A DNA stretch of 64,000 bases from the NCBI GenBank assembly GCA_017411325.1, contig JAFQQJ010000039.1:124001-188000 (forward strand), given 5' to 3'. The stretch is from Clostridia bacterium. Its GTDB lineage: Bacteria > Bacillota > Clostridia > CAKSNL01 > HGM11501. Under the pieces are notes generated by a model. The model was given only the letters and a program-made list of their open reading frames with translations. It did not search any database and was not told the DNA's origin. A program made the position numbers and the translations under genes. Of the stretch, positions 58,715 to 64,000 are shown in pieces; within the stretch, counting starts at the first letter, position 1, and each line of letters opens with the position of its first letter.

Positions 58715-59715
58715 GTCTTTATATGAATCTCGGAAAAGACAGCTATGATATAATAATCGAACGCGGAGCATTAAAAAAAGCGGGAGAATACTTTGAACTT
58801 GCGAGAAAAGTACTTGTTGTAACCGACTCGGGCGTTCCGGCTGAATATGCAAAAACCGTTGCTTCTCAGGCGAAGGAAGGCTATATCGTTACTTTTCCCC
58901 GGGGCGAAGAAAATAAAAACTTTGAAACCTATAAAACTGTTTTAAGTGCTCTTACCGAAAAGGGCTTTACCAGAACCGACTGTGTTGTCGCAGTAGGCGG
59001 AGGGGTTGTCGGAGATTTGGCAGGCTTTGCTGCGGCAAGCTATATGAGAGGAATTGATTTTTACAATATACCGACAACAGTGCTTTCACAGATTGATTCT
59101 TCAATCGGCGGAAAAACGGCGATTGACTTTTACGGATATAAAAATATAATCGGTGCATTTCATCAGCCGAAAAAAGTTATAATCGACGCCGATGTAACAA
59201 AAACCCTTACGAAAAGACAAATCGTATCGGGACTTGCGGAGGCTGTTAAAATGGCGGCAACAAGCGACAAAGAGCTTTTTTCGATATTTGAAAACTGTGA
59301 CTATGAAGAGCATTTCGATGAAATAATCGAAAAATCCCTTATGATCAAAAAAGCGGTGGTTGAAGAGGATGTGGAAGAAAAAGGACTTCGTAAAGTTCTC
59401 AATTTCGGTCATACAGTAGGCCATGCCATAGAATCAAATGCGGGACTCGGAAGTCTTTATCACGGCGAATGCGTCGCTCTCGGAATGCTTTATATGGCGG
59501 ATAAAGAAGCAAAAGAAAGAATACTTAATGTACTTAAAAAGCTTGGACTCCCCACGAAAGCAGAGTTTGATAAGGACAAAATAATTAACACAATAAAGCA
59601 CGACAAGAAAGCAACCGGCGACAAAATAACGGTTATTTACGTTAAGGAAATCGGAAACTTTGAAATGAGAAAAATTGATATATCAGAGCTTTACGGATAT
59701 ATAAATGAGGTTTGA
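58711..59715 (+). CDS. aroB: 3-dehydroquinate synthase
   Basis: 334 aa. It converts DAHP to 3-dehydroquinate with NAD and a divalent metal. AVGGGVVGDLAGFAA is the NAD-binding signature, IPTTVLSQIDSSIGGKTAID follows, and the metal ligands lie in GLAEAVK, NFGHTVGHAIE and HGECVALGM. It overlaps pheA at ATGA and is overlapped by the 5' region of aroC. Confidence 0.95.
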   Translation: MSLYMNLGKDSYDIIIERGALKKAGEYFELARKVLVVTDSGVPAEYAKTVASQAKEGYIVTFPRGEENKNFETYKTVLSALTEKGFTRTDCVVAVGGGVVGDLAGFAAASYMRGIDFYNIPTTVLSQIDSSIGGKTAIDFYGYKNIIGAFHQPKKVIIDADVTKTLTKRQIVSGLAEAVKMAATSDKELFSIFENCDYEEHFDEIIEKSLMIKKAVVEEDVEEKGLRKVLNFGHTVGHAIESNAGLGSLYHGECVALGMLYMADKEAKERILNVLKKLGLPTKAEFDKDKIINTIKHDKKATGDKITVIYVKEIGNFEMRKIDISELYGYINEV

Positions 59716-59717
59716 AT

Positions 59718-60809
59718 ATGAAAAATACATTTGGAGATAACATAACCCTTACGGTTTTCGGAGAAAGCCACGGAAGTGCCATAGGCGTTGTCATCGACGG
59801 TCTTGCCCCGGGAATTAGTATTGATGAGGAAAAAATAGCATATAAGCTTCTTTTAAGAAGACCTTCGGGCGGTATTTCCACATCAAGGGTTGAAGCGGAC
59901 AAATTTAAAATTGAAAGCGGAGTTTATGAGGGAAAGACAACCGGAACGCCCGTTACAATTATAATTCCCAACGAAAACACAAAAAGCGGTGACTATAAGG
60001 CGACGGAAAACCTTGCAAGACCTGCCCATGCCGATTATACAGCGTATATGAAATATCACGGCTTTGAAGACAGACGGGGCGGCGGTCACTTCAGCGGAAG
60101 AATAACCGCGGGGATAGTTGCCGCAGGTGCGATTTTTATAAGTGCTCTTGAAAATAAAGGCATATATATCGGGACTCATATGAAAAAGTGCGCCGGAGTT
60201 TCGGACAGAGATTTTTCTGATCTTACAGAAGATGTTAAAAAGCTCATTAATATGCGTTTTCCCGTTTTATCGGGGGAAGCGGGAAGTTTAATGCAGGAAA
60301 AAATTATGCAGGCAAGAGAAGAAAAGGACAGTGTCGGCGGAATACTCGAAACTGCAATTATCGGTGTTCCCGCAGGACTCGGGGAGCCTTATTTTGACAG
60401 TATCGAAAGTAAAATCGCCCACGCAATGTTTTCAATCGGAGGCGTTAAAGGCATAGAATTCGGAAAAGGCTTTGCTCTTTCGGATATGGTGGGAAGCAAG
60501 GCAAACGATGCATTCAGAATGGAGAATGGCAAAGTTATAACAGAAACCAACAACAACGGTGGAATAAACGGCGGTATAACAAACGGAATGCCGATTTTAT
60601 TCTCCCTTGCCGTAAAGCCTACGCCTTCCATATTCAGAGTGCAGAAGACAGTTGATTTCGTAAAAGGCGAGGACGCAGAAATTGAGCTTAAGGGAAGGCA
60701 CGATCCTTGCATCGTGCACAGAGCAAAGAGCGTAGCAGATGCACTTTCGGCATTTGTAATCGCTGATGTACTTACTGGTCGCTACGGAACAGACTATCTG
60801 GCAGATTAA
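59718..60809 (+). CDS. aroC: Chorismate synthase
   Basis: 363 aa. It makes chorismate from EPSP using reduced FMN. The signatures GESHGSAIG, RRPSGGISTSR and the GRHDPCIVHRA segment near the C-terminus match the family. ATG 59718 has GAGGT upstream; a TTG two codons earlier overlaps the aroB stop. The length is typical. Confidence 0.95.
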   Translation: MKNTFGDNITLTVFGESHGSAIGVVIDGLAPGISIDEEKIAYKLLLRRPSGGISTSRVEADKFKIESGVYEGKTTGTPVTIIIPNENTKSGDYKATENLARPAHADYTAYMKYHGFEDRRGGGHFSGRITAGIVAAGAIFISALENKGIYIGTHMKKCAGVSDRDFSDLTEDVKKLINMRFPVLSGEAGSLMQEKIMQAREEKDSVGGILETAIIGVPAGLGEPYFDSIESKIAHAMFSIGGVKGIEFGKGFALSDMVGSKANDAFRMENGKVITETNNNGGINGGITNGMPILFSLAVKPTPSIFRVQKTVDFVKGEDAEIELKGRHDPCIVHRAKSVADALSAFVIADVLTGRYGTDYLAD

Positions 60810-60823
60810 TTTGGAGGAAGAAA

Positions 60824-62059
60824 ATGCAGTACGGTTGTATAGGTGAAAAACTGGGACACAGTTTTTCAAAGGAAATTCACGGGAAAATTGCCGATTATGA
60901 ATACGAGCTTAAGGAGCTTAGAAGGGAAGAAGTTGCTTCCTTTATAACGGGACAAAATTATAAAGCCCTTAATGTTACCATTCCTTATAAAGAGGTGGTA
61001 ATCCCACATCTTGATGAAATTGATGAGGCAGCTGAAAAAATCGGTGCGGTAAATACAATTGTTAATAAAAACGGCAGACTATACGGATATAATACGGATT
61101 TTTACGGTATGATGGCACTTTTATCTTATATCGGTGTAGCTCTTGAAAATAAAAAGGTGCTGATACTTGGCACCGGAGGCACAAGCAGAACTGCTTATGC
61201 ATTAGCTGAGCATCTTAAGGCAAGAGAAATTATAAAGGTATCACGAAGCGAAAAGGACGGAGCTGTAAGCTATGAAACGGCATATCGCAATCACATTGAT
61301 GCGGAGGTTATAATAAACACAACGCCCTCCGGAATGTTTCCGAATTCAGAGGATTCGCCGATTATGCTTGACTCTTTTACAAAGCTTGAAGGTGTAATTG
61401 ATGCAATTTATAATCCCTTAAGAAGTAATCTTATTACAGATGCCTTAAAGCGGGGAATAAAGGCATCCGGCGGACTTTATATGCTGGTTGCCCAGGCGGT
61501 AAAAGCATCGGAATATTTTCTTGATACAAAATATCCTGATACGCTTTTGGATGCAGTATATAAAGATATACTTTCAGAAAAAGAAAACATCGTTCTTGTG
61601 GGAATGCCGGGGGCAGGAAAAACCACAATAGGTAAAATACTTGCAGAAAAGCTCGGTAAAACCTTTACCGATTCCGATGATGAAATAAAAAAGAGCGGGA
61701 AGACGCCCGATGAAATAATCAAAAGCCGTGGTGAACCGGAATTCAGAAAAATTGAAGCAGAAACCATAAAAAATCTTTCTGATAAAAACGGACTTGTTAT
61801 AGCAACAGGCGGCGGAGCGGTTTTGAGAAAAGAAAATATAAAAAGACTTAAAAGAAACGGAAAAATCGTTTTCCTGGACAGAAATTTATCTGATATTCTT
61901 CCGACTCCTGACAGACCATTATCTCAAAACAGAGAGCTTCTTAAAAAGCGCTATGATGAACGTTTCCCCATTTATACTTCTGTTTCGGATATTAAAGTAA
62001 AAATCGGAAACGATGCAAATGAAAATGCAGAAAATATTATAAAAATACTGAGAGGTTAA
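60824..62059 (+). CDS. aroEK: Shikimate dehydrogenase / shikimate kinase fusion
   Basis: 411 aa carrying two pathway steps. Residues about 1-245 are AroE: GEKLGHSFSKEIHG, NVTIPYKE with the catalytic Lys, GTGGTSRTA for NADP, and NTTPSGM. Residues about 250-411 are AroK: P-loop GMPGAGKTT, the shikimate-binding SDDEI and RGEPEFRKIE, TGGGAVL, and the lid arginine in DRPLS. The linker is about six residues. Fusing steps four and five of the pathway would allow shikimate to pass directly (inference). GGAGG precedes the ATG. Confidence 0.94.
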   Translation: MQYGCIGEKLGHSFSKEIHGKIADYEYELKELRREEVASFITGQNYKALNVTIPYKEVVIPHLDEIDEAAEKIGAVNTIVNKNGRLYGYNTDFYGMMALLSYIGVALENKKVLILGTGGTSRTAYALAEHLKAREIIKVSRSEKDGAVSYETAYRNHIDAEVIINTTPSGMFPNSEDSPIMLDSFTKLEGVIDAIYNPLRSNLITDALKRGIKASGGLYMLVAQAVKASEYFLDTKYPDTLLDAVYKDILSEKENIVLVGMPGAGKTTIGKILAEKLGKTFTDSDDEIKKSGKTPDEIIKSRGEPEFRKIEAETIKNLSDKNGLVIATGGGAVLRKENIKRLKRNGKIVFLDRNLSDILPTPDRPLSQNRELLKKRYDERFPIYTSVSDIKVKIGNDANENAENIIKILRG

Positions 62060-62063
62060 TTAT

Positions 62064-62513
62064 ATGAAAATACTTGTAATTAACGGCCCCAACTTAAATA
62101 TGCTGGGTATAAGAGAACCTGATATTTACGGAAAATCAACCTATAAGGATTTAACCGATATGATAGAAGCTTACTGTGAGGAAAAAAATGTGGAGGTTAA
62201 GTGCTATCAGTCAAACCACGAGGGTGCGCTGGTTGACGAAATCCAGTCGGCCTACGGCACAAAGGACGGAATTGTTATAAATCCCGGAGCTTATACCCAT
62301 ACAAGTGTGGCGTTGCTTGATGCACTAAAAGCAGTCGGCATTCCTGCGGTTGAAGTTCACATCTCAAAGGTTGACGAAAGAGAGGACTTCAGGCAGATAA
62401 GCTATATAAGAAACTACTGCGAAAAAACCATAACCGGACTTGGCTTTGACGGATATATAAAGGCAATTGAGTATTTAATTGAAAGGGACGGTAAAAATGA
62501 TAGCGGTAATTGA
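62064..62513 (+). CDS. aroQ: 3-dehydroquinate dehydratase, type II
   Basis: 149 aa. A dodecameric type II enzyme. NGPNLNMLGIREPDIYG with the catalytic Tyr region, QSNHEGALVDEI, NPGAYTHTS and VEVHISKVDEREDFR with the catalytic His are all present. It starts 4 nt after the AroEK stop; its end overlaps aroA by 17 nt. Confidence 0.95.
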   Translation: MKILVINGPNLNMLGIREPDIYGKSTYKDLTDMIEAYCEEKNVEVKCYQSNHEGALVDEIQSAYGTKDGIVINPGAYTHTSVALLDALKAVGIPAVEVHISKVDEREDFRQISYIRNYCEKTITGLGFDGYIKAIEYLIERDGKNDSGN

Positions 62514-63696
62514 AAAAGGTGCCTTGTCAGGAACAGTTAAAGCACCGCCATCTAAAAGTATGGCGCACCGCCTGATAATTTCTGCCGCACTTTCAGAGGG
62601 CGAAAGCAGGATAAGTAATGTCGCATTATCTGAGGATATCAAGGCTACAATCGGTTGTATGGAAATCCTGGGGAAAACGGCAACTTACAATGACGGAGTG
62701 CTTACCATTAAGGATGCACCTGCGATAAAAGGAGAAAAGAAGCTTTTTGTAAACGAAAGCGGAAGTACGCTTCGGTTTTTCATTCCCCTTTGCCTGACGG
62801 GCGATGAGGTTACATTATACGGAAGCGAAAGGCTTTTCGAGCGCCCCCTTGCCGTATATGAGGAAATTTTTGAGCATCAGGGTATTTTCTTTGAAAAGGG
62901 CAAGAATTACTTAAAGCTTAAAGGTAAACTTGAGGGCGGAAGCTATGAAATACGGGGCGATATAAGTAGCCAGTTTATAACAGGTTTACTTTTTGCATTG
63001 CCGACACTTACGGGCGACAGCGAAATTAAAATAACCGGTAAATTTGAAAGCAAAAGCTATATTTTAATGACGCTTTCAGCACTTAAAACCTTCGGTATAG
63101 ACATTTATTTTGACGGCGACAGAGTCTTTAGGATAAAAGGCGGACAAAGCTATAAAAGATGCGATGCCGAAGTTGAAGGGGATTGGTCAAACGCGGCATT
63201 TTTCGAAGCCTTAAATTACCTTGGAAGCAATGTAACAGTTTACGGAATTGACGATAATTCCCTTCAGGGCGATAAAATCTGCAAAAAGTATTTTGAGGAA
63301 ATTAAGTGCGGCAAAAAGGAATTGTCCTTGGCTGATTGTCCCGACCTTGCACCCATACTCTTTACGGTTGCGGCATACCTCGGCGGAGCAGAATTTAAGG
63401 ATACCGCAAGGCTTAAGATAAAGGAATCCGACAGGGCAAAGGTTATGAAGGAGGAGCTTTCAAAGTTCGGAGCGGAAATTTTGGTTTATGAAAATTCCGT
63501 AACGGTAAAAAAGAGTAGCCTTCATTCGCCAACAGTTACATTAAGCAGCCATAACGACCACAGAATTGCAATGAGCCTGGCGGTTTTATCCACCGTTTAC
63601 GGCGGCATAATCGAGGATGCGGGAGCGGTAAAAAAGAGTATGCCTGACTTTTATGAAAAGCTTGCAGCATTGGGAGCAAAGGTGGAATTGAAATGA
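62497..63696 (+). CDS. aroA: 3-phosphoshikimate 1-carboxyvinyltransferase (EPSP synthase)
   Basis: 399 aa. It joins phosphoenolpyruvate to shikimate-3-P. APPSKSMAHR (phosphate-binding Lys/Ser), NESGSTLRFFIPL, and the C-terminal LKIKESDRAKVM and HNDHRIAMSLAVL segments are characteristic. The ATG at 62497 lies inside the aroQ end with GGGACGG upstream; a TTG at 62479 is the alternative. It overlaps tyrA by 4 nt. Confidence 0.95.
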   Translation: MIAVIEKGALSGTVKAPPSKSMAHRLIISAALSEGESRISNVALSEDIKATIGCMEILGKTATYNDGVLTIKDAPAIKGEKKLFVNESGSTLRFFIPLCLTGDEVTLYGSERLFERPLAVYEEIFEHQGIFFEKGKNYLKLKGKLEGGSYEIRGDISSQFITGLLFALPTLTGDSEIKITGKFESKSYILMTLSALKTFGIDIYFDGDRVFRIKGGQSYKRCDAEVEGDWSNAAFFEALNYLGSNVTVYGIDDNSLQGDKICKKYFEEIKCGKKELSLADCPDLAPILFTVAAYLGGAEFKDTARLKIKESDRAKVMKEELSKFGAEILVYENSVTVKKSSLHSPTVTLSSHNDHRIAMSLAVLSTVYGGIIEDAGAVKKSMPDFYEKLAALGAKVELK

Positions 63697-64000
63697 TAGT
63701 AGACGTAAGTAAAAAAATACTGATAGTGGGACTCGGTCTTCTTGGCGGAAGCTATGCAAGGGTACTAAAAAGATTCGGGTTTCATATATCAGCCATAACA
63801 AAGGAGCAAAGCTCCATCGATTATGCCCTTAATGAAGGGATGATTGACGAAGGAACAACTCACCTTGACGAAAGAATAATAGGCGAGGCTGACCTTGTGA
63901 TATTTGCCCTTTATCCCCATATATTTATTGAGTGGATAGAAAAAAATCAGAAGCTTTTAAAAAGCGGAGCGATTATAACGGACGTAACCGGTGTAAAGAG
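63693..64000 (+). CDS. tyrA: Prephenate dehydrogenase, truncated by window end
   Basis: Only the first 102 codons lie in the window. ATG 63693 overlaps the aroA stop (ATGA). The NAD-binding motif ILIVGLGLLGGSYAR and the segment ADLVIFALYP are typical of prephenate/arogenate dehydrogenases, which lead to tyrosine. With pheA at the other end of the operon, both branches from chorismate are under one leader, matching the mixed Phe and Tyr codons in the leader peptide. Confidence 0.9.
   Translation, partial: MIVDVSKKILIVGLGLLGGSYARVLKRFGFHISAITKEQSSIDYALNEGMIDEGTTHLDERIIGEADLVIFALYPHIFIEWIEKNQKLLKSGAIITDVTGVK

Noticed and set aside
1-64000. tRNA, rRNA, CRISPR array, prophage or transposase
   Set aside because: No cloverleaf-like sequence, rRNA segment, spaced direct-repeat array, integrase or transposase was recognised on either strand; intergenic gaps are short.

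Overview
The window looks like chromosomal DNA from a low-to-moderate GC, spore-forming Clostridia-type Firmicute, probably an uncultured gut or rumen lineage. The evidence is a spoIIID homologue, a RodA, cdaA-cdaR, an NFACT/RqcH protein, a membrane pyrophosphatase, rubrerythrin, AGGAGG-type ribosome binding sites, sigma-A promoters of the TTGACA-17-TATAAT type, and secreted proteins with copper-amine-oxidase-N-like stalk domains. I see no rRNA, tRNA, CRISPR array, phage or insertion sequence.

Region 1 (about 1-27 kb) is an accessory glycan-use region. It holds a FucI-like isomerase, an FGGY kinase and a DUF4432 mutarotase-like protein in one operon, then a GH36 alpha-galactosidase. Next come a large secreted protein (three discoidin domains, stalk, SGNH hydrolase), a Gfo/Idh/MocA oxidoreductase divergent from an AraC regulator, a helical protein of unknown function, a TIM-barrel epimerase, a beta-propeller protein and a GH106-like enzyme. 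A second AraC regulator is divergent from a secreted GH99-like protein and a secreted four-discoidin protein. A third AraC protein with a PocR sensor domain is divergent from a DegT-type aminotransferase, and an SDR oxidoreductase follows. Repeated divergent regulator/target pairs suggest that each sub-cluster has its own control. No transporter or aldolase lies inside the window.

Region 2 (27-50 kb) is mostly housekeeping: HAD-PrsW-YitT; an unusual operon of an HTH-phosphoglucosamine mutase fusion, a GlmU-C-like hexapeptide protein and NagB; an SGNH hydrolase; spoIIID and rodA; MATE-prmA-citrate synthase-rqcH; hppA; UDP-GlcNAc 2-epimerase; cdaA-cdaR; yceD-rpmF; a DUF2974 hydrolase; an aldo/keto reductase; rubrerythrin. 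The canonical cdaA-cdaR-glmM order is broken: yceD-rpmF follows cdaR, and the GlmM-like domain lies about 13 kb away, fused to a DNA-binding domain.

Region 3 (50-64 kb) has DUF3737, a copA whose 3' end carries a CopZ-like domain with its own ribosome binding site and ATG, and cysK-metQ-metN-metI on the minus strand. It ends with a complete chorismate-to-Phe/Tyr operon on the plus strand: pheA-aroB-aroC-aroE/aroK fusion-aroQ-aroA-tyrA (tyrA cut by the window end). In front of pheA lies a 423-bp gap. It contains a promoter, a 55-codon leader peptide with a Phe/Tyr-rich run, an intrinsic terminator ending just before pheA, and a 9-nt alternative pairing that would break that terminator. I read this as a Phe/Tyr transcription attenuator.

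The observations I rate highest are the Phe/Tyr attenuator, the HTH-GlmM fusion with its amino-sugar operon, and the internal CopZ start inside copA.
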